Origin: Sphingosinicella terrae
GTDB taxonomy: Bacteria; Pseudomonadota; Alphaproteobacteria; Sphingomonadales; Sphingomonadaceae
Direction of reading: 5' to 3'
NCBI RefSeq assembly: GCF_003347635.1
Contig: NZ_QDFY01000001.1
Coordinates: 992,001 to 1,056,000 of the forward strand
Length of the DNA: 64,000 nt
Shown here piece by piece: positions 35,910-45,365 of this stretch (position 1 is the first letter of the stretch; each line of letters opens with the position of its first letter). A program made the translations under genes and the position numbers. A model generated the notes under the pieces. The model ran no database searches. It saw nothing but the letters and a program-made list of their open reading frames with translations, and was not told the DNA's origin.

Positions 35910-37235
35910 GTGGCCGACTTGTTCCAGGACCAGGCGCCGCCGCCGCCCCCGCGCGACGAGGGGCCGGCGGAGGATGCGCCGCTCGCCGACCGGCTGCGGC
36001 CGCGACGGCTCGACGAGGTGGTCGGGCAGGAGCATCTGACCGGGCCCGACGGCGCGATTGGGCGGATGGTCGCCGCCGGCAAGCTCGCCTCGATGGTCCT
36101 GTGGGGGCCGCCTGGCACCGGCAAGACGACGATCGCCCGGCTGCTCGCCGATGCGGTCGGCATGCGCTTCGTCGCCATCTCGGCGGTCTTCTCGGGAGTC
36201 GCCGACCTCAAGAAGGTCTTCGCGGAATCGCGCGAGCACCGGCGGCTCGGCCGGCAGACCTTGCTGTTCGTGGACGAGATCCACCGCTTCAATCGCGCTC
36301 AGCAGGACGGCTTCCTCCCCTATGTCGAGGACGGCACGGTGGTGCTGGTCGGCGCGACCACGGAGAATCCGTCCTTCGAGCTCAACGCCGCCTTGCTGTC
36401 GCGGGCGCAGGTGCTGATCCTCAATCGGCTCGACGCCGCGGCGCTGTCCCAGCTGCTCGACCGCGCCGAGGCGCTGGTCGAACGGGCGCTTCCGGTGACG
36501 CCGGAGGCGCGCGAGGCGCTCGTCGCCACGGCCGACGGCGACGGCCGTTTCCTCCTCAATCAGGCGGAGACCCTGTTCTCGGTCGAGCTCGCGGCACCGC
36601 TCGATCCGGCCGGACTGGCCGCCCTGCTGCACCGGCGGGTCGCGGTCTACGACAAGGACCGCGAGGGCCATTACAACCTCATTTCGGCGCTCCACAAGGC
36701 GATGCGCGGCTCCGACCCCCAGGCCTCGCTTTACTATCTCGCGCGCATGCTGACCGCCGGCGAGGAACCGCTCTACGTGCTGCGGCGGATCGTCCGCTTC
36801 GCTTCCGAGGATATCGGCCTCGCCGACCCCAACGCGCTCGTCCAGTGCCTCGCCGCGAAGGATGCCTACGACTTCCTCGGTTCGCCGGAGGGCGAGCTCG
36901 CGATCGTGCAGGCCTGCCTCTATTGCGCCACCGCGCCCAAGTCGAACGCCGCCTACAAGGCGCAGAAGGCGGCCTGGTCGTCGGCCCGTGAGACCGGGTC
37001 GCTGATGCCGCCCAAGAACATCCTCAACGCGCCGACGAAGCTCATGAAGCAGATCGGCTATGGCAGGGACTATCGCTACGACCATGACCAGGAAGGCGGA
37101 TTTTCAGGCGACAATTACTGGCCGGAGGAGATGGAGCCGCGGAGCTTCTACCGACCGACCGACCGCGGCTTCGAGCGCAAGGTGGCCGAGCGGATCGCCT
37201 GGTGGGACGAGCAAAGGCGGGAACGCAAGGACTAG
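35910..37235 (+). CDS. rarA: Replication-associated recombination ATPase RarA
   Basis: A 441-residue AAA+ clamp-loader-like ATPase (MgsA). N terminus ADLFQDQ; RLRPRRLDEVVGQEHLTG; Walker A WGPPGTGKTT; Walker B LLFVDEIHRFNRAQQD; sensor ATTENPSFELNAALLSR; and the C-terminal tetramer domain KGHYNLISALHK-like DREGHYNLISALHKAMRGSDPQ. RarA works at stalled replication forks. The GTG start at 35910 fits the family start. Its 3' end overlaps the next reading frame. Confidence 0.96.
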   Translation: MADLFQDQAPPPPPRDEGPAEDAPLADRLRPRRLDEVVGQEHLTGPDGAIGRMVAAGKLASMVLWGPPGTGKTTIARLLADAVGMRFVAISAVFSGVADLKKVFAESREHRRLGRQTLLFVDEIHRFNRAQQDGFLPYVEDGTVVLVGATTENPSFELNAALLSRAQVLILNRLDAAALSQLLDRAEALVERALPVTPEAREALVATADGDGRFLLNQAETLFSVELAAPLDPAGLAALLHRRVAVYDKDREGHYNLISALHKAMRGSDPQASLYYLARMLTAGEEPLYVLRRIVRFASEDIGLADPNALVQCLAAKDAYDFLGSPEGELAIVQACLYCATAPKSNAAYKAQKAAWSSARETGSLMPPKNILNAPTKLMKQIGYGRDYRYDHDQEGGFSGDNYWPEEMEPRSFYRPTDRGFERKVAERIAWWDEQRRERKD

Positions 37236-38598
37236 GCTGGCGCTGCTGGCGCTGCTGCTCGGGGCGCCGGCGGCGGCCCAGGCGCCGACGGAAAGCGAGC
37301 TCTACGACCGGGCGCTGGCGGCCGGATACAAGGCGCAGTTCCTCTGCTCCGGCCTTTGGAACGGCGGCCGCACCCAGACGCAGATCGAGGCGGACGAACT
37401 CGCCGGCATATACGAGCGCATCCAGGCGATCGTGCCCACGCTGCCAGCCGAGATCGACCAGGAGCGGCGCCAGGTGCGGGTCGCGTTCGGCGAGGCGATG
37501 CCACCTCGAACCGCGCAATGGCGACCGGGGCTGGGCTGCGCGTCGCTGCCGATCGGCGCGTCGCCCGAGGCCGGCGCCCACGTGCCTGCACTTGCACCGG
37601 ACTTCGATATTGCCGCTTTCGACAGCCGGCCATGGCCCATGGGCGACGGCCGCGGACGCATCGGCGCCACTGCCGGCACTTCGGGGCTGCAGCTGCTCGC
37701 ATCGAGCGTCATCGCCCAAGACCAATATGGCGGCCGGAGCAGCGCCGTTCTGGTCGTCCACCGGGGGCGGATCGCGGCCGAAGGCTATGGTCGCGGCCAT
37801 GACCTGCATACCACCCAGCGAACCTGGTCGGTGGCGAAGTCGCTGGCGGGGACGCTGATCGGCCATGCCGTCCAGCGCGGGCTGATCCGGACCGACGCGC
37901 CGGCCGACCTTGCCGCATGGCGATCCCCGGGCGATCCGCGCGCCGCGATCAGCGTCGACCAGCTGATGCGGATGGCGAGCGGCCTCACCAGCGATACCGC
38001 CGGCAACCGCACCGACGATCTCTATATGGGTGGAACGGCGGTCACGGACCGATCGCCGCGCTGGCCCCTGCTCCACCCGCCGGGAACGCGGTTCCGCTAC
38101 GCCAATAACGACACTTTGCTGGCGACGATGGCCCTGATGGAGCGGCTGCCGACGGAGGAGCGGCTCGGCTTCCCCATCGCCTTCTTCCGCCGGATCGGCA
38201 TGACCCGGACGATCGCCGAGACCGACTGGCAGGGGAATTTCATCCTTTCGAGCCAGGTGTGGACCAGCGCGCGCGACCTCGCGCGCCTGGGCCTGCTCTA
38301 CCTCAACGACGGGATCTGGCAGAGCGAGCGGCTGCTCCCCGAAGGCTGGCGGAATCATGTCACGCGGCCCAGCGGCCCGCAGCCGGAGGGCGAGTTCGGC
38401 TATGGCGCGACCTTCTGGCTGATGAGCCGGAGCGAGGGCGTCCCCGCCGATGCCTTCGCCGCCTTCGGCAATCGCGGCCAATATCTGGTGATCGTGCCGT
38501 CGCGCGACCTGGTGATCGTCCGGCGCGGCTACGACACCAGCGCGGAACGGTTCGACGTCGCCGCCTTCACCGCCGCGGTGGTGGCGGCGCTCGAGTGA
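37060..38598 (+). CDS. Serine hydrolase of the beta-lactamase class C family (start uncertain)
   Basis: The mature part carries the serine hydrolase motif TWSVAKSLAG (Ser-x-x-Lys, near residue 270 of this frame), YANND-like FRYANND (Tyr-x-Asn), and a late GNRGQY replacing the KTG motif. A signal-peptide-like stretch TRLALLALLLGAPAAAQA starts right after the rarA stop (37231 on), but there is no ATG, GTG or TTG there; in-frame ATGs lie at 37060 and 37084, well inside rarA. So either the protein has a non-signal extension, or a frameshift/unusual start has blurred the 5' end. Function: probably a peptidase or esterase in the periplasm. Confidence 0.72.
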   Translation: MAGTIATTMTRKADFQATITGRRRWSRGASTDRPTAASSARWPSGSPGGTSKGGNARTRLALLALLLGAPAAAQAPTESELYDRALAAGYKAQFLCSGLWNGGRTQTQIEADELAGIYERIQAIVPTLPAEIDQERRQVRVAFGEAMPPRTAQWRPGLGCASLPIGASPEAGAHVPALAPDFDIAAFDSRPWPMGDGRGRIGATAGTSGLQLLASSVIAQDQYGGRSSAVLVVHRGRIAAEGYGRGHDLHTTQRTWSVAKSLAGTLIGHAVQRGLIRTDAPADLAAWRSPGDPRAAISVDQLMRMASGLTSDTAGNRTDDLYMGGTAVTDRSPRWPLLHPPGTRFRYANNDTLLATMALMERLPTEERLGFPIAFFRRIGMTRTIAETDWQGNFILSSQVWTSARDLARLGLLYLNDGIWQSERLLPEGWRNHVTRPSGPQPEGEFGYGATFWLMSRSEGVPADAFAAFGNRGQYLVIVPSRDLVIVRRGYDTSAERFDVAAFTAAVVAALE

Positions 38599-38603
38599 GC
38601 AGG

Positions 38604-38966
38604 ATGGCCGAAGCTCCGTCGTTCGAGAGCTGGGCGGACCTCACCGCCTTCGCCCTGTCGCTGCCGGAGACCGAGCTTTCCACCTCCTACGGCCGGCCGG
38701 CGGTGAAGGTGCGCGGCAAGGCGTTCGTCTATCCCGGCCGCGAGCCGGGCAGCTTCGCGGTGTCGACGCCGATGGACGAGAAGGCGCTGCTCATGGAGAC
38801 CGAGCCCGACAGCTTCTGGGAGACGCCCCATTATCGCGGCTGGCCGGCGGTGCTGGTCCGCTACGGCAGCCCGTCGCGCGAACGGATCGAGACCTTGATC
38901 GAGCGCGCCTGGTGGGACCGGGCGAGCAAGGCACAAAGGGCGCTTCGCGGCGGCCAAAGGCCGTAA
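38604..38966 (+). CDS. MmcQ/YjbR family protein
   Basis: A 120-residue protein of the MmcQ/YjbR (DUF419) family. FALSLPETELSTSYGRPAVKVRGKAF is the family start, followed by DPDSFWETPHYRGWPAVLV-like EPDSFWETPHYRGW. The fold is a CyaY-like double wing with possible DNA binding; the role is unknown. It begins 6 bp after the serine hydrolase stop with AGCAGG ahead, so it is probably co-transcribed. Confidence 0.85.
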   Translation: MAEAPSFESWADLTAFALSLPETELSTSYGRPAVKVRGKAFVYPGREPGSFAVSTPMDEKALLMETEPDSFWETPHYRGWPAVLVRYGSPSRERIETLIERAWWDRASKAQRALRGGQRP

Positions 38967-39075
38967 GGCCGGGCCGGCTACCCATGGGATGGCGTTGGCG
39001 CGCCGGCTCCCTATTTCGCCCGCCGTGTTGGCGGGACCCGGCTTGCGTCGCGGTGACGATGAGAGGTGGCGCTTC

Positions 39076-39927
39076 TTGCCTGATTTCCAACGTTTTGCCG
39101 CCATCGACTGGTCGGGCGCCAAGGGCCGGCGGCACAAGGGCATCGCCATCGCCGTGTGCGAGGCGGGCGCTACGGCGCCGGTGCTGGTGCGGCCCGGTCA
39201 TGCCTGGTCCCGCACCGAGGTGCTGGAATGGCTGCTGGACGAGGCCGAGGCGGCGCCGACGCTGTTCGGCTTCGACTTCAGCTTCGTCCCACCGATCGCT
39301 GAACGGGGGGACTATCTGCCCGGAGACGAGACTCCCCGGGAAGCCAAGGGCTTCTGGGCCTATGTCGACGCCTGCTCGGACGACGAGGATCTCGGGGCGG
39401 CCAGCTTCCTCGAGCGGGTCCATCGCCGCCATTTCTATTTCGGCGCCGCCGACGGGGTGAAGCGTGACTATCTTCATCATCGCGTCTGCGAGCATGCCTT
39501 CAACGCCACCGGCGGCGGCAAGGCCTCGACGCTCTATGACGCGATCGGCGCGGCGCAGGTCGCCAAGGCGAGCTTCGCCGGCATGCGGCTGCTGAATCGG
39601 CTGGAAGGGCGGGTGCCGGTATGGCCCTTCGACGCGATTCCCGCCAAACCGACCAGCGCGGTGGTCGAGATCTACACGCGGGTGTTCATCCGGCTGGCGG
39701 GCCTCAGTGGGCGCAAGGTGAGGACGCTGGATCAGCTCGATGCAGCGCTGACGGCGCTGGGAAGCGAGACCCTGCGGATGACGCGCGAACCGAACGACCA
39801 CGAAACCGACGTCCTGATCGCGGCCGCCGGGCTGCGGACGATCGCGCCCGAACGCCCCTATTGGTCTCCCCCGGCACTGACCCCTCTCCTCGCGCGAACC
39901 GAAGGATGGACGTTCGGCGTTCTCTAG
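39076..39927 (+). CDS. DUF429-like hypothetical protein
   Basis: A 283-residue protein starting near FAAIDWSGAKGRRHKG, a ribonuclease H-like first strand (Asp at the strand end) as in DUF429 proteins; FGFDFSF near residue 70 and a late EPNDHETDVLIAAAG offer further acidic residues. No characterised relative is evident. TTG at 39076 sits just before the conserved start; an in-frame ATG at 38989 would add 29 residues made of repeat-like sequence. Confidence 0.6.
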   Translation: MPDFQRFAAIDWSGAKGRRHKGIAIAVCEAGATAPVLVRPGHAWSRTEVLEWLLDEAEAAPTLFGFDFSFVPPIAERGDYLPGDETPREAKGFWAYVDACSDDEDLGAASFLERVHRRHFYFGAADGVKRDYLHHRVCEHAFNATGGGKASTLYDAIGAAQVAKASFAGMRLLNRLEGRVPVWPFDAIPAKPTSAVVEIYTRVFIRLAGLSGRKVRTLDQLDAALTALGSETLRMTREPNDHETDVLIAAAGLRTIAPERPYWSPPALTPLLARTEGWTFGVL

Positions 39928-39955
39928 GCGCTTTCCCCCCGGACGGCCTCCGCTA

Positions 39956-39970
39956 TGTTACCGCTCACAT
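39956..39970. promoter_or_regulatory. Candidate operator, copy 1
   Basis: TGTTACCGCTCACAT lies directly before the AGGGGAGG ribosome site of the SGNH hydrolase gene. It matches 12 of 15 bases shared with the sites at 41785 and 42024. The position, on top of the translation start region, would suit repression. Confidence 0.55.
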
Positions 39971-39978
39971 AGGGGAGG

Positions 39979-41235
39979 ATGACGATGATGCGCTTCATTG
40001 ACCGGCTACGGCTGCTCGTCCTGGCTTTCGCCGTCGTCCCGGTGGCGGCGCCGGCGCAGGCACCGCCAAGCGAGCATTGGGTGCGCAGCTGGACGACGAC
40101 GCTTCAGGTGCCGGAAGACCGCAACGCTTTGCCCTCCGCCGACCTCCAGGACGCGACCTTGCGGCAGGTCGTTCGGCTGACCATCGGCAGCGAGCGGCTG
40201 CGCGTGCGGGTATCGAACCTTTTCGGCACGGAGCCGCTGCGCGTGCGATCGGTGCATGTCGCGCGCTCCGCGGATCCGGCGACCTCGCGGATCGATCCGG
40301 CGACCGACCGGGCGGTCACCTTCGGCGGGCGCTCCGAGATCCTCGTCCCCGCCGGTGCCGACTTTGTCTCCGATCCGGTCGCGCTGGCGGCGCCGCCGAT
40401 GAGCCACCTCACCATCTCCATGCACCTGCCGGAGGCGCCGGCGCGGCAGACGAGCCACCCCGGTTCACGGGCGACGTCCTACGTCGTCCATGGGGATCAC
40501 GCCGCCGCCGAGGCGCTACCGGAGGCGCAGAAGGTGGTCCATTGGTACCAGCTTGCCGCGGTCGACGTGGTCGCGCCGCGGGAGGCGGAGGCGATCGTCC
40601 TCTTCGGCGATTCGATCACCGACGGCTTCGGCGTCCAGCCCGACACCGACACGCGCTGGCCCGATTTCCTGGCGCGGCGGCTCCATGCCGACCCGCGCAC
40701 GCGCCACCTCGCCGTGCTCAATCAAGGACTCAGCGGCAACCGGATCATGCGCGACGGGCTGGGACCGAATGCGATGGCGCGGTTCGACCGCGACGTGCTC
40801 GGCCAGCCCGGCGTGCGCTACCTGATCGTGCTGATCGGGGTGAACGATCTCGGCACCCTCACCCGCGATGCGCCGGCGAGCCCGGAGGCGCATCGCCAGC
40901 TCGTCGCCGACATGATCGGCGGCTTTGCCCAGATGGTGCAGCGCGCGCGCGAGCGCGGGATCAAGGCGATCGGCGCGACCATCCTGCCTTACGGGCCTTC
41001 CGAATATTATCATCCCGACGCCGCCAACGAAGCGGACCGGCAGGCGGTGAACGCCTGGATCCGGACGCCGGGCCATTTCGACGCCGTCATCGATCTCGAC
41101 GCGGCCTTGCGCGACCCGGCCGATCCGACGCGAATGGCGGCGCGCTGGGATTCGGGTGACGGGCTTCACCCGTCGATCGCCGGTTACGAGGCGATGGCGG
41201 CGGCGGTCGACCTGGACCTGTTTTTAGAGCCGTGA
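39979..41235 (+). CDS. Secreted SGNH/GDSL hydrolase (esterase)
   Basis: A 418-residue protein with a Sec signal (LLVLAFAVVPVAAPAQA) and an SGNH esterase domain: block I LFGDSITDGF (Ser, near residue 211), block II NQGLSGNR (Gly), block III IGVNDLGT (Asn), block V GDGLHPS (Asp-His). An extra N-terminal beta domain (about residues 30-190) is typical of secreted carbohydrate esterases of this type. It probably removes acetyl groups from plant polysaccharides; this is inference. Shares an upstream motif with the TBDR at 42133, so a common regulon is likely. Confidence 0.87.
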   Translation: MTMMRFIDRLRLLVLAFAVVPVAAPAQAPPSEHWVRSWTTTLQVPEDRNALPSADLQDATLRQVVRLTIGSERLRVRVSNLFGTEPLRVRSVHVARSADPATSRIDPATDRAVTFGGRSEILVPAGADFVSDPVALAAPPMSHLTISMHLPEAPARQTSHPGSRATSYVVHGDHAAAEALPEAQKVVHWYQLAAVDVVAPREAEAIVLFGDSITDGFGVQPDTDTRWPDFLARRLHADPRTRHLAVLNQGLSGNRIMRDGLGPNAMARFDRDVLGQPGVRYLIVLIGVNDLGTLTRDAPASPEAHRQLVADMIGGFAQMVQRARERGIKAIGATILPYGPSEYYHPDAANEADRQAVNAWIRTPGHFDAVIDLDAALRDPADPTRMAARWDSGDGLHPSIAGYEAMAAAVDLDLFLEP

Positions 41236-41538
41236 GGCCCCTTTTTCCTCCCCGCGATTTCGCGGGGAGGGAGACCGTGCGCAGCATGGTGGAGGGGAAT
41301 TCTTGCGCTGAAGACGCCACTCCACCGCACTTCGTGCGGTCCCCCTCCCCGGTAAAAGCCTGGGAGGAAATACGGGCTAGCGCGAAAGCGCCCGCCGACT
41401 TGCCTGAGGGCCGAGATAGGTGGGGGGGCGGCTCTCGGTTCAGCACGACGCGCCGGAAGGCCAGGCCCGGATCGACCGCCCGGAGCCGGACCGTGCGGCG
41501 CCTGGGCGGTCGATGCGGTGGCGGCTGGTTCGGACCCA
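41236..41538. repeat. Gene-free stretch with a palindromic element
   Basis: Bases 41250-41365 contain CTCCCCGCGATTTCGCGGGG, then GGTGGAGGGG...CCACTCCACCGC and a closing GGTCCCCCTCCCC, the same plan as the element at 25590-25737. The rest of the stretch shows no supported gene. Confidence 0.6.
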
Positions 41539-41759
41539 GCCGAGGACGGCTCGCATGTCCGCCACCGCGCGGGCGACGCCAGGCGCCTGGTCGGCGTCGA
41601 CGAGGATCGCCGCAGGCGTGCCGGCGTCGATGAGCGCCATCGCGCCGGAGCCGGAATCGGTGGTCAGCGAGCCGGCCGCCCGAGTGCCGGCCGGCTGGAT
41701 CGCGCCGAGCAGCAGCGCCGGTCCCGAAATGCCGCCGCCAGGGCAGCCATGCGCTTCAC
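41539..41759 (-). pseudogene. Remnant of a GH115-like gene start
   Basis: The stretch encodes a fragment resembling the N terminus of secreted GH115 alpha-glucuronidases: a basic start (GTG 41759 or ATG 41750, KRMAALAAA), a frame change, then PALLLGAIQPAGTRAAG and AAILVDADQAPGVARAVADM, which fits the family's N-terminal strand-helix pattern. Similarity ends at about 41539. A ribosome-site-like GGGAGAG precedes the start, and the operator at 41785 lies further upstream. This is a decayed gene; the family call is tentative. Confidence 0.4.
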
Positions 41760-41784
41760 GATCGTGCCTGCTCTCCCATCAACT

Positions 41785-41799
41785 TGGTAACGCTCACAT
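41785..41799. promoter_or_regulatory. Candidate operator, copy 2
   Basis: TGGTAACGCTCACAT, 26 bp before the GTG of the leftward GH115-like remnant. It differs in two or three positions from copies 1 and 3. It marks the remnant as a former member of the same regulon. Confidence 0.55.
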
Positions 41800-41992
41800 C
41801 CATGGCCGCCGAACCGGACTCCATCGGCGGCAGCGACCCGCCGGACGACGGCGGCAGCGGCCTCGGCCGCCGCGGGAAAGTTCTTGTCTGACAATTCGGT
41901 AGACAGGGGGGCCAGCCGAGGCGACGGCAGGCTAGGGGTGAGGCGCGGCCGCCACACCCGACGGCAATGACGCGACGTCCGACCACGCCGGA

Positions 41993-42038
41993 TTGACACG
42001 GAAGCGCAACAGAGTCACACAAAATGTGAGCGCTACCA
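41993..42038 (+). promoter_or_regulatory. TBDR2 promoter region with candidate operator, copy 3
   Basis: ATGTGAGCGCTACCA (42024-42038) reads TGGTAGCGCTCACAT on the other strand and contains the palindromic core AGCGCT. A TTGACA at 41993-41998 lies ahead but without a good -10 box. The motif style (TGGTA-CGCT) resembles operators of LacI-family sugar regulators in alphaproteobacteria. No regulator gene is in the window for it. Confidence 0.5.
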
Positions 42039-42132
42039 TTGGAGGCACGAGCCGCACCGACCGACCACAGACCAGATCGCCATCCGGAAGACCGAAAAAA
42101 AGCGCCTCGAGACGCAAGGGGAGGAATCCGAA

Positions 42133-45100
42133 ATGAACCAACGCCACAATCGACGCGCGCGCGCCCAGGCTTTCCTGCGCTGCGCCACCATCCTTGCGGG
42201 CGGCCTGTTCGCCGCCGCCGGGACCGCGGCTGCCGCCCAGGACGAGACCGTCCAGCAGGATCAGGGCGCGCCGCAGAGCGCCGCCTCCGATGACGGCGAG
42301 ATCGTCGTCACCGGCATTCGCGCCAGCCTCGCCAACGCCGCCAATGCCAAACGCGAATCGGTCGGCTTCACCGAATCGGTGTTCGCCGAGGATATCGGCG
42401 ACTTCCCCGACACCAACCTCGCCGAATCCTTCAACCGCGTTCCGGGCATCACGATCAGCCGCGAAATCACCGGCGAGGGCCTCAACATCGCGATCCGCGG
42501 ACTCGGCACCAACTTCACCCGGGTGCTGCTGAACGGCGCGCCGGTCGCGATCGCCTCCACGGGGCGCACCGACGCCCAGAACACCAATCGCGAGGTCGAC
42601 CTCGACCTTTTCCCGAGCGAGCTGTTCACCCAGCTCACCATCAACAAGAGCGCCTTGGCGAGCCTGGTGGAAGGCGGCGCCGCCGGCACCGTCAACATGC
42701 GCTCGGCTCGGCCGTTCGACCGACCGGGACTCCGCCTGAACTATTCGGCGCAGCTCACCAACAACAGCAATACCGACCGGTGGGGCGGCCGCGGCTCGCT
42801 GATCGCCAGCGGCACCTGGGGCGATTTCGGCGCGCTGGTCGGCGTGTCCGCGGTGCGCACCGAGGTGCGGGTGCCGGGCTTCGAGACGATCGGCTGGACC
42901 AACCCGAATCTGACGACTCCGCAGTCGCTGGCAACCTCGCGCCGGGGCGCCGGCGCCGTTCCCGATGCGCAGGACATATTCGACGCGCAGTGCCGCAGCG
43001 GAGCCTGCAACGCGACCGGCGGCGGCAACTGGACCATCCCCGGCACCGTTCCGAGCAATGCCGGCAACGGACTGACGCCGGGCGCGACCATCAACCAGGA
43101 CTTCCTGCTCGCCAACAACCCCGGGCTGACGCTCGAGCAGCTCGACAATGCGATCATCCCGCGCCTCGGACGCCCGGCCGAGGAGTTCGGGCGCAAGCAA
43201 CGGATCAGCGCGATCCTGGCGCTCGAATGGCGGCCGAGCGACACGCTCAACTTCTACATCGACTCGATCTACGCACGCCGGGAGAACGACCTCGAGCGCA
43301 TCGACATGAACTGGGTCGGCCGCAACGGCGCGATCATCCCGATCAACGTCGAGGTCGACCGCGAGGATTGCAGCACCGGCTGCGTCGTCACCAACGGGAC
43401 CTACGCCAACGCCCAATGGTTCCTGGAATATCGGCCGTTCATCGAGGACGTCGAACTCTGGGGCGTCAATCCCGGAATGGAATGGCAGATCGGCGACCGC
43501 ACCCGCATCGACGTCCAGGCGAACTGGACCGAGAGCAACTTCCATCGCGAGTCGCCGACGGTGCTGGTCACCACGCCGGCCAATTCCGGCGTCACCGTCG
43601 ACTATACCAATGACGGCGACATTCCCGACATCCAGACCAATATCGATCTCAACGATCCCAACAATTTCGTCTGGGCCGGCGGCCGCGTGAACATCCAGGA
43701 CGAGCGCCGCGAGACCCGCACCCGCGGCATCCGCGGCAACCTGTTCTGGGGCGAGGACGTGTTCAACATCCGTGTCGGCAGCGCCTATGACGACATCCAG
43801 CGGCGGATCGAGGCGTTCGACAACAGCCAGGCCTGGCAGAATGCCGTCTGCGGCAACCAGCCGAGCGACTTCCTGCCCAACCCGAACACCCAGCCGCCCT
43901 GCCAGGGCCTCAACGCCCCGGGCGCGGCGCCGCCGGGCTACCCGACCTATCCGGGCTACGGCACCGGCTTCACCGCAGGACGTACCCCGCCCGTCACCTA
44001 TCTCGGCTCCCTGATCCCGCAATCGGCCCTGGCCTCCTATCTTCGCCCCGGGCCCAGCGGCTTCGTCACCGTCGACTGGGACCGGTTCCGCGCCGACTCC
44101 AACTATGACGAGTTCCAGGCGAACGCACCGCTCGCCGGATCGGCCAATACCGGGGCGAGCGCCGGCTTCGTCCGCGAGCAGATCCTGGCCGCCTATCTCG
44201 AGTTCAACGGCGACACCGAATTGTGGGGCAATCGCTTCCGCTGGAATGTCGGCGTGCGCTGGGTGCAGACCGACCAGACGATCGGCGGCTTCGTGTCGAT
44301 CTCCGATCCGCGCAACGCCACCCTTCCCGACGGCGCGCGCTTCCCGAACGTCCTCAATTTCGTCGAGACCGAGAATCGGTACGAGAACTGGCTCCCGGCG
44401 GGCAATTTCGCCTACAACCTGACCGACAACCTGCTGCTGAGGTTCGCCGCGTCGAAGACGATGACCCGTCCGAACCCGAACGCGATGTTGCCGGGCGTCA
44501 ACTTCAGCAACCCGTCGGCCGATATCGGATCGCGCGGCAATCCGGCGCTCGAGCCGTTCATCTCCGACAATCTCGACCTCGGCGTCGAATGGTATATGGG
44601 CGCCGAGAGCTACATCGCGCTCGCCGGCTTCCAGAAGAAGGTGACCGGCTTCACCGTCAACGGCAACGTCACCCTGCCCTTCCGCGATCTCGCCCAATAC
44701 GGCATCACCTTCGAGACGCTGTCGCCGACCCAGCAGGCGGCGATCACCTCTCGCGGCGGCCCGGACGTCGCCACCGTCGTCCTCACGCAGCAGGTCAACG
44801 CCTCCGGCGAGCTTCGGGTGCGCGGCCTGGAGGCGACCTGGGTCCAGTCGCTCGATCCGCTGATCGGCGGCTGGGGCCTCGACGGCTTCGGCTTCTCGGT
44901 CAACGGCACCTATATCGACCAGGACGGCGAAGGTGCGGCGCCGGCGGTGGCGATCGGCGTCGCCCGCTACTCCTACAATGCCAGCTTCTATTACGAGAAT
45001 CACGGCATCAGCGCGCGCATCGCCACCACCTGGAACGAAGGCTCGCAATCGACGGGGACGAATCAGAACGGCATCCCGAACGCGGCACTGTTCAGCAACG

Positions 45101-45297
45101 ACTACGAACAGTGGGATTTCTCCTCCGCCTTCGACCTCGCCGAGATCTTCGGCACCCCGCGGATGCCGACGCTCACCTTCGACGTGGTCAACATCTTCAA
45201 GGCGGAGCAGCGTTCCTACTTCCAGTTCGAGAATGCCGCCTTCACCTCCTATCGTCCGGGTCGCACCATCCTGGTCGGGCTGAGGGGGAGCTTCTAG
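42133..45297 (+). CDS. TonB-dependent receptor, glycan type
   Basis: A 1054-residue outer-membrane receptor. After a signal peptide (GLFAAAGTAAAAQ) come the plug motifs IVVTGIRASLANA, ESVFAEDIGDFPDTNLAESF, NRVPGITISREITGEG and IAIRGLGTNFTRVLLNG, then GGAAGTVNMRSARPFD, and a large barrel ending TILVGLRGSF. This pattern (IRASL...KR; DFPDTNLAESLQR-like) is the sphingomonad and Caulobacter subfamily associated with plant glycan uptake. It stands alone but shares an upstream motif with the SGNH esterase gene and a decayed GH115-like gene, pointing to xylan-type substrates. Confidence 0.94.
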   Translation: MNQRHNRRARAQAFLRCATILAGGLFAAAGTAAAAQDETVQQDQGAPQSAASDDGEIVVTGIRASLANAANAKRESVGFTESVFAEDIGDFPDTNLAESFNRVPGITISREITGEGLNIAIRGLGTNFTRVLLNGAPVAIASTGRTDAQNTNREVDLDLFPSELFTQLTINKSALASLVEGGAAGTVNMRSARPFDRPGLRLNYSAQLTNNSNTDRWGGRGSLIASGTWGDFGALVGVSAVRTEVRVPGFETIGWTNPNLTTPQSLATSRRGAGAVPDAQDIFDAQCRSGACNATGGGNWTIPGTVPSNAGNGLTPGATINQDFLLANNPGLTLEQLDNAIIPRLGRPAEEFGRKQRISAILALEWRPSDTLNFYIDSIYARRENDLERIDMNWVGRNGAIIPINVEVDREDCSTGCVVTNGTYANAQWFLEYRPFIEDVELWGVNPGMEWQIGDRTRIDVQANWTESNFHRESPTVLVTTPANSGVTVDYTNDGDIPDIQTNIDLNDPNNFVWAGGRVNIQDERRETRTRGIRGNLFWGEDVFNIRVGSAYDDIQRRIEAFDNSQAWQNAVCGNQPSDFLPNPNTQPPCQGLNAPGAAPPGYPTYPGYGTGFTAGRTPPVTYLGSLIPQSALASYLRPGPSGFVTVDWDRFRADSNYDEFQANAPLAGSANTGASAGFVREQILAAYLEFNGDTELWGNRFRWNVGVRWVQTDQTIGGFVSISDPRNATLPDGARFPNVLNFVETENRYENWLPAGNFAYNLTDNLLLRFAASKTMTRPNPNAMLPGVNFSNPSADIGSRGNPALEPFISDNLDLGVEWYMGAESYIALAGFQKKVTGFTVNGNVTLPFRDLAQYGITFETLSPTQQAAITSRGGPDVATVVLTQQVNASGELRVRGLEATWVQSLDPLIGGWGLDGFGFSVNGTYIDQDGEGAAPAVAIGVARYSYNASFYYENHGISARIATTWNEGSQSTGTNQNGIPNAALFSNDYEQWDFSSAFDLAEIFGTPRMPTLTFDVVNIFKAEQRSYFQFENAAFTSYRPGRTILVGLRGSF

Positions 45298-45365
45298 GGC
45301 AGGCAAAGCGGCCGGCCCGCGGACCAGACCAACCGGTCCGGATCGCGGCCCCCGCCGCGCCCGAC

